From positions 1 to 34,842 of IMG/VR virus record IMGVR_UViG_3300025420_000014: a stretch of DNA of 34,842 nucleotides, one strand, 5' to 3'. Each line of letters starts with the position of its first letter. Position 1 is the first letter of the stretch. Below the pieces are notes generated by a model, which was not told the origin of the DNA, made no database searches, and saw only the letters and a list, made by a program, of their open reading frames with translations. Both the position numbers and the translations under genes were made by a program. This document shows positions 27,961 through 34,656 of the stretch, piece after piece. Source of the stretch: a virus.

Positions 27961-29879
27961 TGCCAACATACTCTATATCTGCTCCTGATGGTAATACATA
28001 TAAAATTGAAGGCCCTACTGGTGCTTCTCAAGAACAAGTACAAGCTGAAGTATTAAAACAACATCCTACTGCTGGTGCTCGCCCTGAAAAGGGAAATATG
28101 TATACTCAAGGTGCTGAAGATATACAGTATTCCCCTGAAGGTATACCGCTTTATACATCTTCTTATGGTTCTGCTCCTACAGGTGCTACAAAAGCAGCGA
28201 AAGAAGCGTTAACTAGCACAGTAAGTTTACCTATTAATGTAGCTACAGGAATTGCTAAATCTCCAGCAGCATTAGTCCAAGCCTACGATAAGTTAATCGG
28301 TAAAGGCAATACTGGCGATAACATGGTTAATGCTATTAATCAGATTGAATCAGGCACACAAGCTCAAATGGGTGGCGTAGGTAGTGCCGTTAATCAAGTA
28401 GGTAGCGCAGTAGGGCAAGCTGCTCCTTATATGGGTATTGGTACTACTGGAATGATTCCTAGTTTTGCCCAAAAAGTAGCTCAAGGTGTAGGAACAGGTG
28501 CTTTATCAGGCGTTTTAACTCCTGAACAAACTAGTCTTAATCCTGAACAATATAAAGAAGCTAAAGCACAAAATATTGGTATTCAAAGTGCATTAGGCGG
28601 TGCTTTTCCTATTGTTGGTCAAGTACTTAAAACAGGTTATAACGCTGGTAAGGCTTTAATTGAGCCTTTATATACAGGTGGCAGAGAAGCTATTATTGGT
28701 CGTGCATTGCGCCAATATGCTGGTAATGAAGCAGAAAAAGCAGTAACTAACCTTAAAAATGCTAAAGAATTAGTACAAGGTTCTATGCCTACTGTTGGAG
28801 AAGCTGCTGGAGTTCCTAGCCTTGCTGCCGCACAAAGAGCCGCTACTGCGGTTTCTCAAGAAGCTACTAACTCAATGGCTGCAAGACAATTGGCTCAAAA
28901 TGATGCCCGTGTTGCTGCCTTGCATCAATTGGCTGGTACAGAAGGTGAACGCGCTGCTTTGAATTTAGCTAGAGAAAACGCTGCGGAAGATTTATACAAA
29001 TCCGCATTTAGCAAAAAGATGACGCTTACCCCTGAATTGAGTAAGGAAGTCAATCAATTAGTACAAACACCTGCTATTAAAGATGCAATGAAGCAAGCCC
29101 AAGTTAATGCTAAAAACTTAGGTATTGACATCAACAATCCTAAAGGCAGTATTCAAGGCTTGCATCAAACTAAACTGGCAATTGATGATGCTATTGAGCG
29201 TCTTAAAAAGCCTGATATGTCTACAGCTGAAAAGAATAAGATGGCTGGTTTGGTGGCCGCTAAAAATAGATTAGTTGGATTCTTAGAAAACGATCAAATT
29301 AGCCCTGAATACAAAGTAGCTAGAGAAACCTATGCTGCAATGTCCAAACCAATCAATGAGATGGATGTTATTCAAGGAATCGCCGATAAAGTGGTAAACC
29401 CACTAAGCGGTAAGATGTATGCAGGTAAATTGGCTCAAAATGTTGAAACAATCAATCCTAATGTGGTTTCACCTGAAAAGATGAATACATTAGAAGCTTT
29501 AAGACAAGACTTAGCTCGTAGTCAATTTGCTGAAAATGCTGGGCGCGGTGTAGGATCAGATACTATTCAAAAGCTTGCTTATGGCAATATGCTTAATCAG
29601 ATTAACTTGCCTAATTTGCTTCGTAGGCGTGGTTTGGCTGAAACTGCTGGTAATTTAATGGCAAGAGCAAGCGATGTGGTCTATGGAAAAGCCAATAAAG
29701 AGTTAGCCAATCAATTTGCACAAACTTTACTCAATCCGCATGAAGCAGCGTCTTACATGGAAATAGCTAAAACTATTCCTAAAGGCACTAAAATGACACC
29801 TGAAGCGGCAAAAGAAATGGAAAGAGCAAATTTAGCTAAATTACTATTAATGCAGTCCACTGCTACAGCAGCACAATAA
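27960..29879 (+). CDS. Large internal/pilot (ejection) protein
   Basis: A 639-residue protein. Its start, TYSISAPDGNTYKIEGPTGASQEQVQAEVLKQHP (residues 3-36), is a small beta-helix tag found at the N-terminus of many phage ejection and penetration proteins. The next 180 residues are Gly/Ala/Ser-rich with hydrophobic stretches (VNQVGSAVGQAAPYMGIGTTGM), typical for membrane-inserting ejection proteins. The remainder is helical. There is no transglycosylase motif. It probably forms part of the conduit for DNA across the host envelope. Confidence 0.7.
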   Translation: MPTYSISAPDGNTYKIEGPTGASQEQVQAEVLKQHPTAGARPEKGNMYTQGAEDIQYSPEGIPLYTSSYGSAPTGATKAAKEALTSTVSLPINVATGIAKSPAALVQAYDKLIGKGNTGDNMVNAINQIESGTQAQMGGVGSAVNQVGSAVGQAAPYMGIGTTGMIPSFAQKVAQGVGTGALSGVLTPEQTSLNPEQYKEAKAQNIGIQSALGGAFPIVGQVLKTGYNAGKALIEPLYTGGREAIIGRALRQYAGNEAEKAVTNLKNAKELVQGSMPTVGEAAGVPSLAAAQRAATAVSQEATNSMAARQLAQNDARVAALHQLAGTEGERAALNLARENAAEDLYKSAFSKKMTLTPELSKEVNQLVQTPAIKDAMKQAQVNAKNLGIDINNPKGSIQGLHQTKLAIDDAIERLKKPDMSTAEKNKMAGLVAAKNRLVGFLENDQISPEYKVARETYAAMSKPINEMDVIQGIADKVVNPLSGKMYAGKLAQNVETINPNVVSPEKMNTLEALRQDLARSQFAENAGRGVGSDTIQKLAYGNMLNQINLPNLLRRRGLAETAGNLMARASDVVYGKANKELANQFAQTLLNPHEAASYMEIAKTIPKGTKMTPEAAKEMERANLAKLLLMQSTATAAQ

Positions 29880-29890
29880 AGGAATAAATC

Positions 29891-30130
29891 ATGTCCCGTA
29901 ATGGATCAGGAGTTTACAGTTTACCTATTGGTAACCCAGTAGTAACAGGTACTACTATTACAAGTAGCTGGGCTAACACAACTATGCAAAACATAGCTGA
30001 CGGATTAACTCAGTCTGTTTCAGCAGACGGTCAAACACCGATGTCAGGTGCATTGAATATGGCAACAAACGACATTAATAATGTTGGTACATTAACAGCC
30101 TTAACAGGCATATTTGGCGGGACATACTAA
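29891..30130 (+). CDS. Short tail-fibre N-terminal-domain protein
   Basis: A 79-residue protein with MSRNGSGVYSLPIGNPVVTGTTITSSWANTTMQNIADGLTQSV, which is the usual N-terminal, virion-attaching domain of tail fibres. The chain then runs into a short DGQTPMSGALNMATNDINNVGTLTALTGIFGG stretch and stops. In many phages the same domain continues into a long fibre. Here the fibre gene starts 2 bases later, so this looks like a split or separately encoded base. A good ribosome-binding site (AAAGGAATAAATC) precedes it. Confidence 0.72.
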   Translation: MSRNGSGVYSLPIGNPVVTGTTITSSWANTTMQNIADGLTQSVSADGQTPMSGALNMATNDINNVGTLTALTGIFGGTY

Positions 30131-30131
30131 A

Positions 30132-31358
30132 ATGGCACAAACAGGCTACACACCAATTTCGATTTATTATTCTGCAACAACTACTAATATCCCTACGGCT
30201 GGTAACTTAGTAGCTGGCGAATTAGCCATTAATACTGCTGATGGTAAGCTTTTTTACAAAGACTCAAGTGGCGTAGTGCAAGTTATTGGCACTAAAGGTG
30301 GCGTAGGCTCGTCTACTACTACTCAAGTCTTATATAACTCTAGTGGTTTAGTAGTTGGTAGTGCCAATATGACATTTAACGGCACTAGCTTAACTTTAGC
30401 TAACGATGCTTCTATATCAGGTCTTACTGTTGGTAAGGGTGGTGGTAGTGCAGCGTTTAATACTGTAGTTGGTCAAGGTGCTGGAGCAGCAACAAACACT
30501 ATAGGATATTCTTCTTTATTTGGTTACCAAGCTGGTGCTGCCGTTACTTCAGGATTGCTTACTGCTGTAGGTTATCAAGCTGGATTATCAGTAACTACAT
30601 CACAGTTTAATTCTGCTTTTGGTACTTTATCATTAACCAATACAACAACTGGCGATTACAACAGCGCATCAGGTAGACAATCTTTACAAGCAAATACTAC
30701 AGGCTCATACAATAGTGCTTTTGGTATGCAGTCTCTTGCTTCAAACACCACCGCATCAAACAACACAGCAGTAGGTTACAACGCTGGGTATAGTATTACT
30801 ACTGGTGGAAATAACACCATATTAGGTCAAAATTCTGGTTTTACTTTAACAACTGGAACTGGTTGTACCTATCTTGGATACAATGTTGGGGCATCATCAT
30901 CGTCTGCAACAAATGAATTGGCTATTGCAACACAATCTGGAACAGTAGGAAAAGGCTCAAATACTGGGTATATAAATTCTGGTGGTGGAATGTATCAAGG
31001 TAATAATTCCACACTTTGGTCTATTACTTCTGACCAACGCCTTAAAAAGAACATTATTGATAACACCGATGGTTTAAATAAAATCACCGCAATTCAAGTG
31101 CGTAATTTTGAATATCGCACAAAAGATGAAATTACTGAATTAGAACCACAAAACGCTATTGACATTAAAGGCGTTCAATTAGGTGCTATTGCCCAAGAAC
31201 TTCAAGCCATTCTTCCTGATTGCGTTAAAACAGAATCAACTGGCGTAATGTCTGTTGATGCAAGCAATTTAACTTGGTATTTGATTAACGCAGTAAAAGA
31301 ACTTAACGCAAAACTAGAAGCACAAGCATTAGAAATCGCAACCCTTAAAGGACAATAA
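30132..31358 (+). CDS. Tail fibre with YadA-like repeats and C-terminal S74 chaperone
   Basis: I start at ATG 30132, one base after the previous stop; an upstream frame from 30114 is a read-back. The 408-residue product opens with a fibre N-domain (YTPISIYYSATTTNIPTAGNLVAGELAINTADGKLFYKD), then repeats of a NTAVGYNAG/NSAFGMQSL type (about 110-270) like trimeric autotransporter head repeats. ITSDQRLKKNI follows near residue 300, the S74 self-cleavage region, then GAIAQELQAILPD, and the end is a coiled coil. It would be the receptor-binding fibre, trimeric, with the chaperone removed after folding. Confidence 0.88.
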   Translation: MAQTGYTPISIYYSATTTNIPTAGNLVAGELAINTADGKLFYKDSSGVVQVIGTKGGVGSSTTTQVLYNSSGLVVGSANMTFNGTSLTLANDASISGLTVGKGGGSAAFNTVVGQGAGAATNTIGYSSLFGYQAGAAVTSGLLTAVGYQAGLSVTTSQFNSAFGTLSLTNTTTGDYNSASGRQSLQANTTGSYNSAFGMQSLASNTTASNNTAVGYNAGYSITTGGNNTILGQNSGFTLTTGTGCTYLGYNVGASSSSATNELAIATQSGTVGKGSNTGYINSGGGMYQGNNSTLWSITSDQRLKKNIIDNTDGLNKITAIQVRNFEYRTKDEITELEPQNAIDIKGVQLGAIAQELQAILPDCVKTESTGVMSVDASNLTWYLINAVKELNAKLEAQALEIATLKGQ

Positions 31359-31447
31359 TGGATATTTATAGTTTCTTTTGCGGAGTGATTACAGGACTAG
31401 CAACACTTCAACTCTATTATTCATTTAAAAGGCAAATAAAATGTTAG
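31358..31447 (+). CDS. Possible membrane miniprotein
   Basis: A 29-residue frame whose ATG shares a base with the fibre stop (TAATG) and which overlaps the next gene by 7 bases. It holds one hydrophobic helix (FFCGVITGLATLQLYY). The junction is of the kind seen throughout this genome. It may be a real miniprotein or only a translational bridge to the next gene. Confidence 0.38.
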   Translation: MDIYSFFCGVITGLATLQLYYSFKRQIKC

Positions 31448-31656
31448 AACTAACACCTGAACAAGAAGTACAACGCTCATACAATGCCGCAATGGATAGC
31501 TGTGACCTACTCAATGCTGGTAAACCTGCTGATATGACTGATGCTGATTGGGCTGATACAGTTAAGCGTAATAAAGAACACCTTTCCATACAAATTGCTA
31601 AAGGTGACTACTACGCTGGACATGATTTAACACCATTTGAGAACGCAGTAGGGTAA
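31441..31656 (+). CDS. Hypothetical acidic protein
   Basis: A 71-residue, acidic, helical protein (TPEQEVQRSYNAAMDSCDLLNAGKPADMTDADWADTVKRNKEHL) ending before a strong terminator. The MTDADWADTVKRN helix resembles small phage proteins that follow tail fibres, possibly fibre chaperones, but no family can be named. It closes the tail-gene transcript. Confidence 0.65.
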   Translation: MLELTPEQEVQRSYNAAMDSCDLLNAGKPADMTDADWADTVKRNKEHLSIQIAKGDYYAGHDLTPFENAVG

Positions 31657-31684
31657 TTCGCCACCCTTTTTTGGCGAAATTTTT
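31657..31684 (+). terminator. Rho-independent terminator after the tail genes
   Basis: A perfect seven-pair stem, TTCGCCA (31657-31663) and TGGCGAA (31672-31678), closes an 8-nt loop and is followed by ATTTTT. It separates the tail block from the lysis block, whose first gene starts 12 bases later. Confidence 0.85.
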
Positions 31685-31695
31685 AGGAGAATGAA

Positions 31696-31905
31696 ATGAG
31701 CGAAAACACGAAAAAAACTCAAATCACCATCAATGATGTAAGTTACAACTTTGAAGATTTAACAGTAGAGCAACAAACCCTGTTTAACCATTGTGTAGAC
31801 CTTGACCGCAAGATTAACTCTGCTGGCTTTGCGTTAGACCAATTAAAAGTCGGTAAAGACGCATTTATTAAACTATTAGAAACTTCATTAGTGGAGGTGG
31901 TTTAA
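31696..31905 (+). CDS. Small phage protein (DUF6447-like)
   Basis: A 69-residue protein with a TQITINDVSYNFEDLTVEQQTLFNHCVDLDRKINSAGFALDQLKVGKDAFIKLLETSL pattern: a short strand followed by two helices. I recall similar small proteins, classed as DUF6447, near tail and lysis genes; function unknown. A ribosome-binding site (TTAGGAGAATGAA) is clear. The stop shares its last base with the next ATG (TAATG). Confidence 0.62.
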   Translation: MSENTKKTQITINDVSYNFEDLTVEQQTLFNHCVDLDRKINSAGFALDQLKVGKDAFIKLLETSLVEVV

Positions 31906-32072
31906 TGTTTCTCGTCACTTTTTTGCTAGACAAAATAGGCTATATGCCTAAAATTAATGTAGAAACTACATGGCCTTTTCCTGCCACTCAAAAACCTTAC
32001 ACTCCCCATGAGTTTGAGAAAAAAGTTGCTAAGAAAACTGTTAAAAAAGCAACAACTCGTAAAGCAAAATGA
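31905..32072 (+). CDS. Small basic protein at the head of the lysis block
   Basis: A 55-residue protein with a hydrophobic start (FLVTFLLDKIGYM), a TTWPFPATQKPYTPHEFEKK middle and a lysine-rich tail (KKVAKKTVKKATTRKAK). It begins in a TAATG overlap and ends in an ATGA overlap with the holin-like gene. The Lys/Ala-rich end is of the histone-H1-like type. Function unknown. Confidence 0.55.
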   Translation: MFLVTFLLDKIGYMPKINVETTWPFPATQKPYTPHEFEKKVAKKTVKKATTRKAK

Positions 32073-32278
32073 TTATGGAAATCGACCCTGTTAAATTTGG
32101 CGTAACTTGGCAAAAAGTAGAAAACATGGAGTACGAGGTAGCTGAATTACGCAAAGATGTTAAGCAACTACTTGAGTTAGCCAATAAGGGTCGTGGAGGC
32201 CTGTGGGCAGGCATGATGGTGGTATCTGCAATATCAGCTTTTGTAGGTTTTATAAGCCATTACATTACAGGCAAATGA
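32069..32278 (+). CDS. Holin-like / XhlA-type membrane protein
   Basis: A 69-residue protein with a soluble helix (VTWQKVENMEYEVAELRKDVKQLLELANKGRGG) and a single C-terminal transmembrane helix (LWAGMMVVSAISAFVGFISHYI). This is the usual layout of XhlA/hemolysin-like lysis accessory or class III holin proteins. It overlaps its neighbours by 4 bases on each side. ATG 32075 is an alternative start. A second membrane protein follows, so the two may work together. Confidence 0.65.
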   Translation: MIMEIDPVKFGVTWQKVENMEYEVAELRKDVKQLLELANKGRGGLWAGMMVVSAISAFVGFISHYITGK

Positions 32279-32448
32279 AATCTCGCACTATGTGGTTTTC
32301 CTTTGCGCTAGTCGTATTTGGCGCATTGTTTGATAACTTTTCCTACTTACAGTCAGTTATAAGCGAAAGATACTATGGCATTATTTTGGTTATTGTCGGT
32401 ATTATTGTCGCTGTATTGCGCTTTCTTACTACTGGGCCTGTAGAATGA
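32275..32448 (+). CDS. Two-helix membrane protein, holin candidate
   Basis: A 57-residue protein with two hydrophobic segments (WFSFALVVFGALFD and YYGIILVIVGIIVAVLRF) and short charged ends, ending TTGPVE. The size and two-helix shape fit a class II holin, though small membrane proteins with the same 'SRT.WF...GIIVAVLRF.TT' pattern are also annotated as unknown. The start at 32275 overlaps the preceding stop (ATGA). Confidence 0.62.
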   Translation: MKSRTMWFSFALVVFGALFDNFSYLQSVISERYYGIILVIVGIIVAVLRFLTTGPVE

Positions 32449-32996
32449 TATATATCTTATATATACTTTTAGTCCCTATTAACCTTGTTATAACATTGTT
32501 AGCACTTGTTATAGCCCCTGTATTGCCTTTGTTTGCTAATCAGCAAGAAGGCTGGTTAGACAATCATTCCTCATGGGGTGTTGGGCCACGATTACCGACC
32601 TATTTAGGCTGGTTTATGACCCCTGATAACTCTTTAGACGGTGATGCTACTTTTGCCCAATTAAACCCACCTTGCTATCTTTCACAAATAAAATGGCTTA
32701 TTCGTAACCCTGCATACGCATTTGGGCTAAGATATTTAGTACCGCTATATATAACTACTATATACGGTGACAAAACAATTAAGGACAATGACAATGCAAA
32801 AGCTGGTTGGTGCTTTATCAAAGCTAACGGACTTTTTCAATTCGTGTATATCAAGCGTATATTTTCTACTTCTCGCTGCATTTATGTTTGCTGTGGTTGG
32901 AATATTCGTGGCTTGGTGGATGATAATGTTCAGCCTAAACCTGATCCGTATCAAGCCACATTCGCATTCTCGCCAAGAATTTCGGGATTCAGATGA
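32445..32996 (+). CDS. Membrane-associated protein (DUF7338-like)
   Basis: A 183-residue protein with an N-terminal hydrophobic segment (about 3-30) and a soluble part containing RLPTYLGWFMTPDNSLDGDATF, RNPAYAFGLRYLV and, at the end, CGWNIRGLVDDNVQPKPDPYQATFAFSPRISGF. These motifs recur in a phage family I recall as DUF7338, found beside lysis genes and of unknown role. It overlaps the previous and next gene by ATGA. A second reading frame with a transmembrane helix runs through its 3' end. Confidence 0.7.
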   Translation: MIYILYILLVPINLVITLLALVIAPVLPLFANQQEGWLDNHSSWGVGPRLPTYLGWFMTPDNSLDGDATFAQLNPPCYLSQIKWLIRNPAYAFGLRYLVPLYITTIYGDKTIKDNDNAKAGWCFIKANGLFQFVYIKRIFSTSRCIYVCCGWNIRGLVDDNVQPKPDPYQATFAFSPRISGFR

Positions 32997-33000
32997 TTGA
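32794..33000 (+). CDS. Overlapping membrane-protein frame inside the DUF7338-like gene (possible)
   Basis: A 68-residue frame in another phase, starting at ATG 32794 with AAGGA 8 bases upstream and ending 4 bases past the host gene. It contains an unbroken hydrophobic stretch (SVYFLLLAAFMFAVVGIFVAWWMIMFSLNLI, about 21-51) and a charged tail. The good ribosome-binding site and lysis location are in favour. The host frame is well conserved in look, which is against. It may be a holin/antiholin-type protein or an accident. Confidence 0.35.
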   Translation: MQKLVGALSKLTDFFNSCISSVYFLLLAAFMFAVVGIFVAWWMIMFSLNLIRIKPHSHSRQEFRDSDD

Positions 33001-33397
33001 TTATGTCAAAATATCACTTCTTGGTGGCCTATGCCTTATTCTGTTTGGTAGTGGGTATTGGATGGGCTATTCTAAATACCTTAATTACAAAACAGAGATT
33101 GAAATTGTCTCCAAGACACAAGAAGCTAAAGTCGAATCAATCCAAAAACAACACGAATTAGTCACTAAAGGAATAGCCAATGAATATGAAGCTAAACTTA
33201 CTGCTTTGCGTAACTACTATAAGTCTACTAGCGTGTGGAATAACCCCAGTAGCAGTAAAGTGTCCAGCATTTCCACAGCCCCCACAGTCGCTGATGTTGC
33301 AACCGCCTACAACATTCTTGCTGGACAATGCTCTGAAACCACGCAACAATTAGTCAGTTTACAAGACTGGATAAACGCACAAATAGGCATTAAATGA
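32993..33397 (+). CDS. Inner-membrane spanin (Rz-like)
   Basis: A 134-residue protein with one N-terminal transmembrane helix (about 6-26, ISLLGGLCLILFGSGYWMGYS), then a long periplasmic coiled coil (EIEIVSKTQEAKVESIQKQHELVTKGIANEYEAKL) and a C-terminal CSETTQQLVSLQDWI segment, as in Rz proteins. Together with the nested lipoprotein (33186-33353) it should fuse the inner and outer membranes during lysis. It overlaps the endolysin gene by 4 bases. Confidence 0.85.
   Translation: MIDYVKISLLGGLCLILFGSGYWMGYSKYLNYKTEIEIVSKTQEAKVESIQKQHELVTKGIANEYEAKLTALRNYYKSTSVWNNPSSSKVSSISTAPTVADVATAYNILAGQCSETTQQLVSLQDWINAQIGIK
33186..33353 (+). CDS. Outer-membrane spanin lipoprotein (Rz1-like), nested in the Rz-like gene
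   Basis: A 55-residue frame entirely inside the i-spanin gene, in the +1 phase. It opens MKLNLLLCVTTISLLAC, a signal peptide with lipobox LLAC (lipid-modified Cys17). The mature part is proline-rich (CPAFPQPPQSLMLQPP), as in lambda Rz1. It would be anchored in the outer membrane and bind the i-spanin coiled coil across the periplasm. The nested arrangement, lipobox and Pro content make this one of the firmest small-gene calls here. Confidence 0.88.
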   Translation: MKLNLLLCVTTISLLACGITPVAVKCPAFPQPPQSLMLQPPTTFLLDNALKPRNN

Positions 33398-33912
33398 ACA
33401 ATTTTAGAGAATGTCTAGACCTAGTCTTAAGGTCTGAAGGCGGCTGGACAGGCGTGCATGGTCTTGCTGGTGATGCAGGTGGAGAAACAAATTTAGGGGT
33501 CACTAAAGCAGTTTGGGAAGAATGGGTAGGGCATCCTGTAAACACGCTTAAAAACCTTACCAAAGACGATGTAGCACCCTTATACGAACAACGCTACTGG
33601 AAACCTTGCTATGGAGAAGTATTACCTAGAGGAATCGACTATCTTGTGTTTTCAATGGCAGTTAACGCAGGCGCAGGAAGAAGCGTTAAATTGCTTCAAC
33701 AATCTATTGGATGTGTACCTGACGGAGTTATTGGGCCTTCAACAAGAAGCCTTATTTGTGCAAATAATCCAGCAACTCTTATTTCAAAATTCTCAGAAAC
33801 TAGGCGGGAATATTATCGTTCATTAAAGTCTTTTCCTATCTTTGGTCGCGGATGGCTTGCGCGGGTAGACAGGGAAGAATCTGAAGCCCTTAATATGGTT
33901 AAAAACGGTTGA
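33394..33912 (+). CDS. Endolysin, GH108-type muramidase
   Basis: A 172-residue protein with VLRSEGGWTGVHGLAGDAGGETNLGVTKAVWEEW, the start of the GH108 (N-acetylmuramidase) domain, where Glu15 of the EGG motif is the catalytic acid. The C-terminal part (SMAVNAGAGRSVKLLQQSIGCVPDGVIGPSTRS) is the linked peptidoglycan-binding region. It cuts the glycan strands of the host wall. No signal peptide is visible, so it needs the holin. It overlaps the i-spanin gene by 4 bases and the convergent gene at 33899 by 14. Confidence 0.92.
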   Translation: MNNFRECLDLVLRSEGGWTGVHGLAGDAGGETNLGVTKAVWEEWVGHPVNTLKNLTKDDVAPLYEQRYWKPCYGEVLPRGIDYLVFSMAVNAGAGRSVKLLQQSIGCVPDGVIGPSTRSLICANNPATLISKFSETRREYYRSLKSFPIFGRGWLARVDREESEALNMVKNG

Positions 33913-34099
33913 TTGTTAGGTAGAAGCAGTATCCGAATACAGAAATAGCCATTAAAGCCCCTAAAAACCCCCAAAACCAGCTATATTCGTGTGATGATGG
34001 GTAAGTAATAGCAGAGCAATACTCAACATCTTTAAACGCTTCTGACATCGTTCTAGGGGTTTGACGGCAACTACGGATTACAAAGTCTGAATAGTTCAT
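33899..34099 (-). CDS. Small membrane protein, last gene of the leftward operon
   Basis: A 66-residue protein with a soluble N-terminus (MNYSDFVIRSCRQTPRTMSEAFKDVEYCSAI) and a C-terminal transmembrane helix (FWGFLGALMAISVFGYCFYL). I prefer ATG 34099 because a purine-rich AAGAGAA precedes it; a frame from 34141 is longer but has no ribosome-binding site. Its 3' end overlaps the endolysin gene on the other strand by 14 bases. No family recognised. Confidence 0.6.
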   Translation of the reverse strand: MNYSDFVIRSCRQTPRTMSEAFKDVEYCSAITYPSSHEYSWFWGFLGALMAISVFGYCFYLTINRF

Positions 34100-34115
34100 T
34101 TCTCTTGTGCCTTTC

Positions 34116-34220
34116 TTAGCTTTTACCAACAAAATAACCAATCGTATAAAACATAATGGCTACCACCATTGGATGCCGTAAACAACGACCACTAAACCAC
34201 CAATCAACTAGTTTATTCAT
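34116..34220 (-). CDS. Membrane miniprotein in the leftward operon
   Basis: A 34-residue frame overlapping the Zn-finger-like gene upstream by 8 bases. It holds a basic start (NKLVDWWFSGRCLRH) and one hydrophobic helix (PMVVAIMFYTIGYFVG). AAGAAAGGCACAAG upstream of it (34239-34224) is repeated before the next gene and could act as ribosome-binding site. Small; likely but not certain to be real. Confidence 0.5.
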   Translation of the reverse strand: MNKLVDWWFSGRCLRHPMVVAIMFYTIGYFVGKS

Positions 34221-34656
34221 TTTCTTGTGCCTTTCTTAGTATTTCTCTAGCAAATCCAATGTAATCGGGATTGTATGTGTAGTGGTAACGATGTGAAATC
34301 TGTTCTATCTCGCTATCCGTTAATGTCTTTGCTGGTGGTTTTTTCCATAACACTTCCACAATCCTATGCTCATCATCTGTATAAGTAACGGCTAATAGTT
34401 CACCTGTTTCTTTACTTTTTTGAAGTGATAGGTGTAGTTCTTTTGCTGGATGGGTACACTCGCAAGGTTTTCCAGCACCTTCACAATGACTACATTTATG
34501 GGCTTCTTGGTCAGGGTGGTTTTCGCATACCCACTCCGTGTCGTTGCATTTATTGCACTTTGCTGGATGGGTATAGAGTGGAATACAGTCTGTTAAATCT
34601 TTTGGTTTTGCTAGTGTCATTCCTTTAGGAATCCACGCTACTGGTTCATTTTTCAT
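34213..34656 (-). CDS. Cys-rich, zinc-finger-like protein
   Basis: A 147-residue protein opening MKNEPVAWIPKGM, common in small phage proteins, then a block of CxxC pairs and other Cys (CNKCNDTEWVCENH, CSHCEGAGKPCEC) at residues 34-68, similar to a DnaJ-type zinc finger, and a mixed helical C-terminus. Its start shares one base with the stop of the nuclease gene (TAATG at 34658-34654). Zinc binding is likely; the role is unknown. Confidence 0.7.
   Translation of the reverse strand: MKNEPVAWIPKGMTLAKPKDLTDCIPLYTHPAKCNKCNDTEWVCENHPDQEAHKCSHCEGAGKPCECTHPAKELHLSLQKSKETGELLAVTYTDDEHRIVEVLWKKPPAKTLTDSEIEQISHRYHYTYNPDYIGFAREILRKAQENE

Noticed and set aside
32203-32274. Earlier start for the two-helix membrane protein
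   Set aside because: The added residues read the previous gene out of frame. ATG 32275 forms the ATGA junction typical of this operon.
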